Assembly: GCA_900770655.1 (NCBI GenBank)
Contig: CAAGLA010000031.1
Span: 50,507 to 114,506, forward strand
Source: Bacteroidaceae bacterium
Lineage (GTDB): Bacteria > Bacteroidota > Bacteroidia > Bacteroidales > Bacteroidaceae
DNA length: 64,000 nucleotides
Reading direction: 5' to 3'
Numbering within the stretch: position 1 is the stretch's first letter; each line of letters opens with the position of its first letter. The notes below the pieces were generated by a model, which saw only the letters and a program-made list of their open reading frames with translations, had not been told where the DNA came from and ran no database searches. Both the position numbers and the translations under genes were made by a program. This document shows, one piece after another, positions 57,338 through 64,000 of this stretch.

Positions 57338-57915
57338 AACTTGTATTTGCTACAAACAACAGACACAAGCTGCAGGAGGTAAGGGCTATAGTAGGCGATA
57401 GGGTAGAGATACTCTCACTCAGTGACATAGGGTGTAACGACGATATACCTGAAACTGCCGATACACTGCAAGGAAATGCACTGATAAAAGCACGCTACAT
57501 TAACGAAAAATATGGCGTAGACTGTTTTGCCGATGATACAGGCTTAGAGGTAGATGCACTTGGCGGTGCTCCCGGGGTATATTCGGCACGTTACGCCGGT
57601 GAGGAGTGCGATTCCGAAGCCAATATGCAGAAATTATTGCATAATTTAACAGGAAAAAGTGAGCGCAGTGCACAATTTCGTACGGTTATCGCGTTAATAA
57701 TTAATGGCGATGAAAAACTTTTCAATGGGGTAGTGAAGGGGAGAATATCTACCGAAAAGTTGGGCGATTCAGGGTTCGGTTACGATCCTATATTCATTCC
57801 GGAAGGTTTTTCAGAAAGTTTTGCACAAATGAGCGCGGAGCAGAAAAACAGCATAAGCCACAGATTCCGCGCTACAGAGAAACTCAGTAATTACCTAAAA
57901 GAGAGAGATGAATAA
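57334..57915 (+). CDS. rdgB: Non-canonical purine NTP pyrophosphatase (ITPase, RdgB/HAM1)
   Basis: 193 residues. MKLVFATNNRHKLQEVRAIV is the substrate-binding N-terminus, FADDTGLEVDALGGAPGVYSA is the active-site segment, and DSGFGYDPIFIPEG with SHRFRATEKL complete the family. It hydrolyses dITP, ITP and XTP to keep them out of DNA. It overlaps the gene before by 4 bp and the porZ-like gene after by 8 bp, giving a compact operon. Confidence 0.95.
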   Translation: MKLVFATNNRHKLQEVRAIVGDRVEILSLSDIGCNDDIPETADTLQGNALIKARYINEKYGVDCFADDTGLEVDALGGAPGVYSARYAGEECDSEANMQKLLHNLTGKSERSAQFRTVIALIINGDEKLFNGVVKGRISTEKLGDSGFGYDPIFIPEGFSESFAQMSAEQKNSISHRFRATEKLSNYLKERDE

Positions 57916-60217
57916 AAGATTTGTTTCAATCGTTGCTATGCTTTTTATGGTGCTGGCCGCAAAGGCCGGTATCGGAGATTGGATACTATATCCGTCGTAC
58001 CACAATGCCACACATTGTGAAGTAGTCGGTGATAAAGTGTATGTACTTGCTTCGGGTGCTCTCTATTCGTTCAGCGATAGCGACAACGAACTCTATATAT
58101 ACGACAAGATAAACACACTCAGCGACGTCGATATTCAGTTTATAGCATATTGCAACGATATTGAAGCACTTGTCATTGTTTACAGCAATGCGAACATAGA
58201 CCTTCTTTATAACGACGGCTCCATATACAATATATCCGATTTCAAGAACAAGACGCTGCCCAACAAGAAAATAAACAATATAGACATACAGGGCTCAACT
58301 GCATATCTGTCAACCGAGTTCGGGGTTGTGGAACTGGACCTTGCAAAGCAGGAGTTTACAAACACATACAATACCGGGTACAACACGCTATGTACATACA
58401 GGTTCAACAATCACCTCTATACAGGAACAACAGCCGGGCTTGTACGTTGCGACACAGTTCTAAACCTCCTCGACAAGAACAACTGGCAAAAGTTGAACAG
58501 CTACCCTACACACTCGCTCTGCGAACTCGGGGGTGAGTTCTATTGCCTTATAAAAGATTGGGGTGTGCATACATATAACCCTGATAATAACAGAATTTCA
58601 CTGATAGTAAAGAGAGATGGCGAAAAATATAACTATCTGACAATTACAGGCGGTAAAATAATTGCCCACGCTCCCGATAAGATGGCTGTTATAGATAGCT
58701 GTACCGCGTATAGTGTAATACCTCTGGATAGAACCATCACCTCAATAAAGTTCGACAAAAACAATCTTTGGGTATGTAAAGGATATGGCGGGCTTGTAAA
58801 GTGCGAACTTGAAAACAATTCAATAAAAGAGGTTTCGGAACCTGTACTTCCCAACAGCCCCGTTAGAAATTATTGCGAATTTATGCAATTCACAAGTAAC
58901 GGGAAATTGCTTGTTGCAGGCGGTAACCTTAACTATTTCGACACAAATTTCTACGACGGAACCTTAATGGAGTACACCCCTGACAACGACGAATGGTTCA
59001 ACTTGCCCGAAAATATAATCAAGGAGACTACCGGGCTGAATTATGTAAATATATGCTCTGTCGACGAAGACCCTACAGAAGAGGGGCATTACTTCGCAAG
59101 TTCATTCGGTTATGGTATATATGAATTCCGGAATGGCGAATTTGTAAAGCACTACAACCACGAAAACAGCGCCCTTGAGAGTGTTTCGAAGGGTGGTGTG
59201 TATATGAACAGGTATGTACGTGTACCAATGGTGAAGTTCGATAGCGAAGGTAACCTGTGGTGTGTGAATACGGGTGTGCAGAATATAGTAAAGGTGCTTA
59301 AGAAGGACGGTAGTTGGGTGTCTCTGAATTACAGGGAAATAGAAAAGTTGCCTACAATGGTAGAGCCTGTTATAGATTCACGTGGCTGGCTATGGATAAC
59401 ATCCTTGCAAGGTGAGCCGGGTCTTTTCTGCGCAAAGATGAACAGTACGCCTTTAGATACAAAAGACGATGTATCGAAAGTTTGGCTCCACAAATTTACC
59501 AATCAAGACGGTACAAGCTACGATATATACCAAGTATATGCACTCAAAGAGGATAGAAACGGCTATATGTGGGTTGGAACCAATACCGGATTGTTCGTTA
59601 TAGATAATCCTGAGAATTTCTTTAATACAGGTGTTTTCAAACAGATAAAAATTCCGCGCAACGACGGTACAGGGCTTGCCGACTACCTTATGAACGGAGT
59701 TTATATAAAGGCTATTGCTGTTGACGGGGCAAACCGTAAATGGATAGGCACTAACGACAACGGCATATACCTTATAAGCGCCGACGGACAAGAGACAATA
59801 GAGCATTTTACAACGGAAAATTCCCCATTGCCTTCGAACTGCATTGAGAGCATAGCCATAGACAACAGCAGCGGCGAGGTGTTCATTGGTACCGACAAGG
59901 GAATAGCAAGCTACAGAAGCGATGCTACAGAGCCGGAACCCGAACTGAACGAAAGCACCGTTTACGCCTTTCCTAACCCTGTGAGAGCCGACTACAGCGG
60001 CCCTATAACAATCACCGGGCTTACAGCCGATTGTAATGTTAAGATAGTGGATGCTGCCGGTTTCTTGATTAATGAGGGTACCTCTATAGGCGGGCAGTAT
60101 ACTTGGGATGGCTGTAACGTAAAAGGTGAGAAGGTCGCAAGCGGGGTCTACTATGTACTCACATACGACAGCAATGGAGACGAAGGTGCTGCAACCAAGA
60201 TACTTGTTACAAGATAA
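57908..60217 (+). CDS. porZ: PorZ-like beta-propeller protein of the type IX secretion system
   Basis: 769 residues with a signal peptide (MNKRFVSIVAMLFMVLAAKA). Many propeller-type strands follow (GALYSFSDSDNELYIYD, YNGYMWVGTNTGLFVID-like units, GVYIKAIAVDGANRKWIGTN). The C-terminal domain STVYAFPNPVRADYSGPITI and GYTWDGxNxKGEKVASGVYY-like ending match the PorZ CTD that is kept rather than cleaved. PorZ helps deliver anionic LPS to the attachment complex for cargo anchoring. Assignment rests on the two-propeller plus CTD layout and the NPVRADYSGPITI sequence. Starts 8 bp inside rdgB. Confidence 0.82.
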   Translation: MNKRFVSIVAMLFMVLAAKAGIGDWILYPSYHNATHCEVVGDKVYVLASGALYSFSDSDNELYIYDKINTLSDVDIQFIAYCNDIEALVIVYSNANIDLLYNDGSIYNISDFKNKTLPNKKINNIDIQGSTAYLSTEFGVVELDLAKQEFTNTYNTGYNTLCTYRFNNHLYTGTTAGLVRCDTVLNLLDKNNWQKLNSYPTHSLCELGGEFYCLIKDWGVHTYNPDNNRISLIVKRDGEKYNYLTITGGKIIAHAPDKMAVIDSCTAYSVIPLDRTITSIKFDKNNLWVCKGYGGLVKCELENNSIKEVSEPVLPNSPVRNYCEFMQFTSNGKLLVAGGNLNYFDTNFYDGTLMEYTPDNDEWFNLPENIIKETTGLNYVNICSVDEDPTEEGHYFASSFGYGIYEFRNGEFVKHYNHENSALESVSKGGVYMNRYVRVPMVKFDSEGNLWCVNTGVQNIVKVLKKDGSWVSLNYREIEKLPTMVEPVIDSRGWLWITSLQGEPGLFCAKMNSTPLDTKDDVSKVWLHKFTNQDGTSYDIYQVYALKEDRNGYMWVGTNTGLFVIDNPENFFNTGVFKQIKIPRNDGTGLADYLMNGVYIKAIAVDGANRKWIGTNDNGIYLISADGQETIEHFTTENSPLPSNCIESIAIDNSSGEVFIGTDKGIASYRSDATEPEPELNESTVYAFPNPVRADYSGPITITGLTADCNVKIVDAAGFLINEGTSIGGQYTWDGCNVKGEKVASGVYYVLTYDSNGDEGAATKILVTR

Positions 60218-60250
60218 CAGTGGTTGTATTTAGATATTTTATGCAATAAT

Positions 60251-60288
60251 ACACTATAACCGGGTAGCACGCTACCCGGTTATAGTGT
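60251..60288. terminator. Bidirectional terminator between porZ and the acyltransferase
   Basis: 18-bp perfect arms (60251-60268 and 60271-60288, core AACCGGGTAGC) around two bases. The T tract is weak, but the position between convergent stops supports termination. Confidence 0.8.
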
Positions 60289-60302
60289 TATAAAGAAGCT
60301 TG

Positions 60303-61472
60303 TTATCTCTTTATGAACTTCTTTGCAAGCCAGCGGCGTATTGGCTCATCGTATAGTTTCAAACATAACAATGCAAGAACAATGCTTGCAGCAACAACCG
60401 CTATGGCTTCCCGAAGGCATTCGCTCAATGTGTAGCACTCTTCCCTTATGAGCCAAGCATAGAAAATGTACATAATAGGGTAGTGCACAATGTATAGCGG
60501 GTACGAAATGTCGCCAAGAACCCTGTTGGCTTTTGCTGTAAAACCTTTGCCGGCACTGCCACAGGCTCCAATCCACACAAGCAGCGGGAATACAAAGGCT
60601 ATGCAAATGACTTCGTAGAGACTGTTGAGGCTTGTATCTCCGGCCGGTGCAATGTAAGGAACTGCAAAGAGGGCTGCGAGAGCTATGCTGCATATCCAGA
60701 ATGCGCCCTTTATCTTGCGTGGTTTGAATGTACGGGCGAGTAACATACCCATTGTGAATGGGAACAACATACGTACCAGCCCGCCCCAGAAGTTAATCTC
60801 ATCAATGGTCCAGCCCACGCCAACCATATCGTAGCCCGAAACGTTGCAAACAAAGAACCAAGCGTGCATTATGCCAAGAGCTATTGTCAGGAGCGCAAGA
60901 ATCTTTGTTGAAAGCCGGCGTATGAATAGTGCGTAAAGTATATTGCCTATATATTCAAAGAAGAGTGACCAGCCGGGACCGTTCAGCGGAAACATCTCGC
61001 CGTTGCCGCGTACCTCGTATGGTACTCCCGGCACTGCGGGTATCATAAACATTGTGAGCAGCAGGGCTGTCATTGCCGACCTTGTAGGTGCAAAGGTGTG
61101 GTCCCATCGCTCAAACCCCACAAAGGCAAACGCCGCGTAACCGATAATTGCACCCATAATCAGCATAGGGTGGAGGCGTATAAGCCTGCGTTTGAAGAAA
61201 CTGCCCATACTCATCTTTCCCCATCTGTCGTCGTAGGCATAGCTTATCACAAATCCCGAAAGTATAAAGAAGAAGTCGACAGCAATGTGCCCGTGGTTCA
61301 TTGTGGTTATGAGTCCATCGCCGGCTCCGTTTACCCCTTCGGCAAAGGCAAGCCCTTCGAAAACGTGGTAGAAAAGTACCAGAATGGCGGCTACCCCGCG
61401 CAACCCGTCGAGGAGTTCGTAATGTGGTTTGGTATCGGCAAAATTTGCCGATGAAATTGTACTTTTTTGCAT
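60303..61472 (-). CDS. Acyltransferase 3 family membrane protein (OafA-like)
   Basis: 389 residues. HYELLDGLRGVAAILVLFYH is the family start with the catalytic His, and GHIAVDFFFILSGFVISYAY and FFKRRLIRLHPMLIMG follow. About ten hydrophobic segments, a YPLYIVHYPIMYIFYAW motif near the end, and a Lys/Arg-rich C-terminus. It probably O-acylates an envelope polysaccharide; the acceptor is unknown. It is only distantly like the acyltransferase at 39422. Monocistronic and convergent with porZ. Confidence 0.87.
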   Translation of the reverse strand: MQKSTISSANFADTKPHYELLDGLRGVAAILVLFYHVFEGLAFAEGVNGAGDGLITTMNHGHIAVDFFFILSGFVISYAYDDRWGKMSMGSFFKRRLIRLHPMLIMGAIIGYAAFAFVGFERWDHTFAPTRSAMTALLLTMFMIPAVPGVPYEVRGNGEMFPLNGPGWSLFFEYIGNILYALFIRRLSTKILALLTIALGIMHAWFFVCNVSGYDMVGVGWTIDEINFWGGLVRMLFPFTMGMLLARTFKPRKIKGAFWICSIALAALFAVPYIAPAGDTSLNSLYEVICIAFVFPLLVWIGACGSAGKGFTAKANRVLGDISYPLYIVHYPIMYIFYAWLIREECYTLSECLREAIAVVAASIVLALLCLKLYDEPIRRWLAKKFIKR

Positions 61473-61506
61473 TTTTTGTCTGTGTTTTTTGTTCGTGTTA
61501 TCGGCG

Positions 61507-61514
61507 CAAATCTA
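61507..61514 (-). promoter_or_regulatory. -7 element for the OafA-like gene
   Basis: On the minus strand TAGATTTG, 34 bp before the ATG at 61472. A second perfect box, TATCTTTG, lies at 61587-61594 further upstream. The rest of the 61473-61781 gap holds no gene. Confidence 0.4.
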
Positions 61515-61707
61515 CATTTGTTTTCAAATTCAGCACTTTGGGTGTGTGGTGGTATAGTTTTTTGCCGGTATGCCTTCGTGTAGTTGCAAAGATATTATTT
61601 TTTGTATATAATTGCTTAATCCGGAGTGATTTTGTAAAAAACGGACAAATAAACCTTTAAGACAACTATTATCTCTCGCGCAGGCCTGTTATTTAAAATA
61701 AAATAAC

Positions 61708-61715
61708 TACTTTTG
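61708..61715 (+). promoter_or_regulatory. -7 element for metG
   Basis: TACTTTTG, a perfect TAnnTTTG, 66 bp before the ATG at 61782. Confidence 0.45.
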
Positions 61716-61781
61716 TAAATTGCGCGCCCAAAAGGGGCAAAGAGTAAAGAGAACAAGAACAATCAAAAAAAAATAACTACA

Positions 61782-63839
61782 ATGGAAAAGAAATTCAAAA
61801 GAACTCTTGTGACATCGGCCTTGCCATACGCTAACGGCCCGGTACACATAGGTCACCTTGCAGGTGTGTACGTTCCTGCCGACATTTATGTGCGTTACCT
61901 TCGTTTGAAGGGCGAAGAGGTCCTCTTTATAGGCGGAAGCGACGAGCACGGTGTCCCTGTTACACAGCGTGCCCGCAAGGAAGGCATTACTCCGCAGGAT
62001 GTGGTGGATCGTTATCATAACATCATAAAGGATAGCTTCGAGGGATTCGGAATCTCGTTCGACGTTTACAGCCGTACGACATCAGATACACATCACAAGT
62101 TCGCTTCGGAGTTCTTCCGCAAGCTTTACGATGACGGCAAGCTTGTGGAGCAGACTTCAAAGCAGTTCTACGACGTGAAGAACGAAAAGTTCCTTACCGA
62201 CCGTGATGTTGTGGGCGAGTGCCCTTACTGCCACAAGCAGGCCTATGGTAACCAGTGCGAGGAGGGATGCGGCCGTGCGCTAGAGCCTACAGAACTCATT
62301 AATCCCCGCTCTAAAGAGACCGGTGAAGCTCCTGTGTTAAAGGAGACAAAGAACTGGTATCTGCCGCTCAATGAGTACCAGCAGTGGCTCAAAGAGTGGA
62401 TTCTGGAGAATCATAAGGAGTGGCGTCCGAACGTATACGGCCAGTGCAAGAGCTGGCTCGATATGGATTTGCAGCCCCGTGCTATGACGCGTGACCTTGA
62501 TTGGGGAATTCCTGTGCCGGTTGAGGGTGCCGACGGCAAGGTTCTCTACGTGTGGTTCGATGCTCCTATCGGATATATCTCAAACACAAAGGAATTGTGT
62601 GACAAGAACCCCGAAAAGTATGGCCCGTGGGAACAGTGGTGGCAGAGTGAAGATACTCGCCTTGTGCATTTTATTGGCAAAGACAATATTGTGTTCCACT
62701 GTATTATATTCCCGGTGATGATGAAGGCGCACGGCAAGTATGTGATGCCAGACAATGTGCCGAGCAATGAGTTCCTGAATCTCGAAGACGACAAGATATC
62801 GACATCGCGCAACTGGGCAGTATGGCTCAATGAGTATCTTGTGGATTTCCCGGGCAAGCAAGATGTTCTGCGCTATGTTCTCACAGCCAATGCTCCTGAG
62901 ACCAAAGACAACAACTTTACTTGGAAAGATTTTCAGGCCCGCAACAACAACGAACTTGTAGCGGTGTATGGCAATTTTGTAAACCGTGCACTTGTTCTCA
63001 CAAAGAAATATTTCAGCGGCAAGGTGCCGGCGTGTGGCGCGCTCAGCGATTACGACAAGGCTATAGTTGCCGAATTTGTTGATGTAAAGGGCAAGGTAGA
63101 GTATCTGCTTGACCAATACAAGTTCCGTGATGCACAGAAGGAGGCGATGGAACTTGCCCGTATTGGTAACCGCTATCTTGCCGAAACAGAACCGTGGAAA
63201 CTTGCAAAGAGCGATCTCGAGCGTGTCGCTACAATCCTCAATCTCTCGTTGCAGCTTGTTGCCAACCTTTCGATAGCTTTTGAGCCGTTCTTGCCATTCA
63301 GCAGCAAGAAACTGCGCGAGATGCTTAACCTGAATACATTTGACTGGTCTAGTTTGGGTAGTACACAGCTGCTTGCCGAAGGACACGAACTTGGTGAGGT
63401 CTCTTTGCTGTTCGACAAGATTGAGGACGAGGCTATAGACGCACAGCTAAGCCGTCTCGAGCGCATTAAGAAGGAGAATGAGGCTGCAGCCTACAAGGCA
63501 AACCCTGTAAGGCCCGAATGTACATTCGACGATTTTCTCAAACTTGACCTTCGTGTAGGTACAGTTCTTGAGTGTACAAAAGTTCCAAAAGCCGATAAAC
63601 TCCTGCAGTTCAAAATAGACGATGGTCTTGAGACACGCACTATTCTCTCGGGCATAGCAAAGCATTTCAACCCCGAAGAACTTGTTGGAAAGCAGGTTTG
63701 CTTCATTGCCAATCTGCCGCCACGCACTATGCGCGGTATTGTAAGCGAAGGTATGATACTCAGCGCCGAGGACAACGAAGGCAAGTTGTCGCTGTTGACT
63801 GTTACTCCCGCCACAAAGCCGGGCAGCGAGATAAAATAA
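61782..63839 (+). CDS. metG: Methionyl-tRNA synthetase
   Basis: 685 residues. The HIGH motif is GPVHIGHLAGVYVPAD, the zinc knuckle has CPYCHKQAYGNQCEEGCGRA (four cysteines), and the KMSKS loop is DDKISTSRNWAVWL. An anticodon-binding helical domain follows (FVNRALVLTKKYF). The C-terminal EMAP/Trbp-like tRNA-binding domain starts near residue 575 with FLKLDLRVGTVLECTKVPKA and ends IVSEGMILSAEDNEGKL. It charges initiator and elongator tRNA-Met. A tandem repeat begins within a few bases of its stop. Confidence 0.96.
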   Translation: MEKKFKRTLVTSALPYANGPVHIGHLAGVYVPADIYVRYLRLKGEEVLFIGGSDEHGVPVTQRARKEGITPQDVVDRYHNIIKDSFEGFGISFDVYSRTTSDTHHKFASEFFRKLYDDGKLVEQTSKQFYDVKNEKFLTDRDVVGECPYCHKQAYGNQCEEGCGRALEPTELINPRSKETGEAPVLKETKNWYLPLNEYQQWLKEWILENHKEWRPNVYGQCKSWLDMDLQPRAMTRDLDWGIPVPVEGADGKVLYVWFDAPIGYISNTKELCDKNPEKYGPWEQWWQSEDTRLVHFIGKDNIVFHCIIFPVMMKAHGKYVMPDNVPSNEFLNLEDDKISTSRNWAVWLNEYLVDFPGKQDVLRYVLTANAPETKDNNFTWKDFQARNNNELVAVYGNFVNRALVLTKKYFSGKVPACGALSDYDKAIVAEFVDVKGKVEYLLDQYKFRDAQKEAMELARIGNRYLAETEPWKLAKSDLERVATILNLSLQLVANLSIAFEPFLPFSSKKLREMLNLNTFDWSSLGSTQLLAEGHELGEVSLLFDKIEDEAIDAQLSRLERIKKENEAAAYKANPVRPECTFDDFLKLDLRVGTVLECTKVPKADKLLQFKIDDGLETRTILSGIAKHFNPEELVGKQVCFIANLPPRTMRGIVSEGMILSAEDNEGKLSLLTVTPATKPGSEIK

Positions 63840-63875
63840 AAGGTTTTTTGGGGGGCAAAAAGATAAGGTAGAGCA

Positions 63876-63956
63876 ATGTCTAACAGCAGCACATCGAAAA
63901 ACAGTCTTAAACATACTGTCGCAAAGGGGTTTCTTTGGGGCAAAAAGATAAGGTAG
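63876..63956 (+). pseudogene. 26-codon frame produced by the tandem duplication
   Basis: Reads MSNSSTSKNSLKHTVAKGFL then WGKKIR and a TAG. Its first part is the same as the start of the next frame (63961). It looks like a duplicated 5' end that stops when it runs into the second copy of the leader. Confidence 0.5.
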
Positions 63957-63960
63957 AGCA

Positions 63961-64000
63961 ATGTCTAACAGCAGCACAGCGAAAAACAGTCTTAAACATA
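63961..64000 (+). CDS. Start of a gene cut by the window end, possibly a polysaccharide flippase
   Basis: Only 13 codons are visible (MSNSSTAKNSLKH). The duplicated copy shows how the sequence may go on: SLKHTVAKGFLWG, which resembles the beginning of Wzx/MOP flippases (SLKxKTxKGxxW). The call depends on this short likeness and on metG spacing (122 bp). Confidence 0.35.
   Translation, partial: MSNSSTAKNSLKH

Larger units (their letters stand above)
63842..64000 (+). repeat. Tandem direct repeat with 85-bp period, running past the window end
   Basis: The block GCAAAAAGATAAGGTAGAGC occurs at 63855 and again at 63940; the ATGTCTAACAGCAGCACA block at 63876 and 63961. Only one base differs in the second copy up to the window edge (TCG to GCG). 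The unit carries a start codon and its leader. Confidence 0.85.

Noticed and set aside
1..64000. Insertion sequences, integrases or prophage genes
   Set aside because: No transposase, integrase or phage structural gene was recognised anywhere in the window; the island at mutS has no visible recombinase.

Overview
The window looks like a chromosomal segment of a Bacteroidota bacterium, most likely of the order Bacteroidales. Many genes carry the Bacteroidota promoter signature (a TTTG box, about 19 bases, then TAnnTTTG) a short way upstream. Ribosome-binding sites are weak. The gene content also fits: a three-subunit fumarate reductase/succinate dehydrogenase with a single cytochrome b subunit, a PorZ-type secretion protein, a BspA-like leucine-rich-repeat surface protein, a duplicated paralogous lipoprotein-like domain, a fused LptF/G-type permease and a bifunctional RibBA. 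The genus cannot be fixed from the sequence alone.

Layout. 1-3.7 kb: a leftward efflux operon (TolC-like, HlyD-like adaptor, ABC permease cut by the window edge). 4-5.7 kb: SpmAB-like membrane protein and ybeY. 5.8-8.3 kb: a leftward secreted protein with a duplicated domain and an M20 deacylase. 8.5-23.8 kb: mostly rightward housekeeping genes (prfB, a CYTH phosphatase, ruvB, a flippase, LptF/G, ribBA, an aminotransferase, dapB, lepB, a WbqC-like gene) with one CAT-anticodon tRNA. 23.9-27.4 kb: leftward frdC-A-B. 27.7-42.4 kb: a sugar symporter, mnmG, a parS site, apt-uvrC, dtd-mazG-deoC, a polyprenyl synthase, polA, an acyltransferase, ychF and lgt. 42.5-50.8 kb: leftward katA and mutS with an accessory island between them. 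50.9-53.3 kb: a surface-protein locus with a possible invertible promoter. 53.5-63.8 kb: leuS, a YitT-like gene, rdgB, porZ, an acyltransferase and metG. The window ends inside an 85-bp tandem duplication of a gene start.

The most interesting part is the roughly 4-kb island at 44.06-48.18 kb. It sits at the 3' end of mutS, and a diverged copy of the last codons of mutS remains at its far end. It encodes a ParE-like ATPase domain that has lost its catalytic residues and the TOPRIM domain, a WYL-type regulator, a small protein with motifs reminiscent of uracil-DNA glycosylases, an HExxH metallopeptidase-like protein, and an FtsZ-like protein made only of the GTP-binding half. Two inverted repeats of the same form (ACCTCTGC-N9-GCAGRGGT), each 7 bp from a -7 element, lie in the divergent parE-like/WYL promoter region and in front of the metallopeptidase/FtsZ-like pair. 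I infer one WYL-controlled unit built on decoy-like copies of essential topoisomerase and division proteins. A defence or toxin-like role is a hypothesis only.

A perfect parS sequence next to mnmG suggests the window lies in the origin-proximal part of the chromosome. Other notable items are a perfect 9+9 palindrome upstream of the frd operon, a repeated promoter element found at two loci, very long perfect-palindrome terminators that include stop codons of convergent genes, and small genes (31 and 57 codons) that automated calls would miss.
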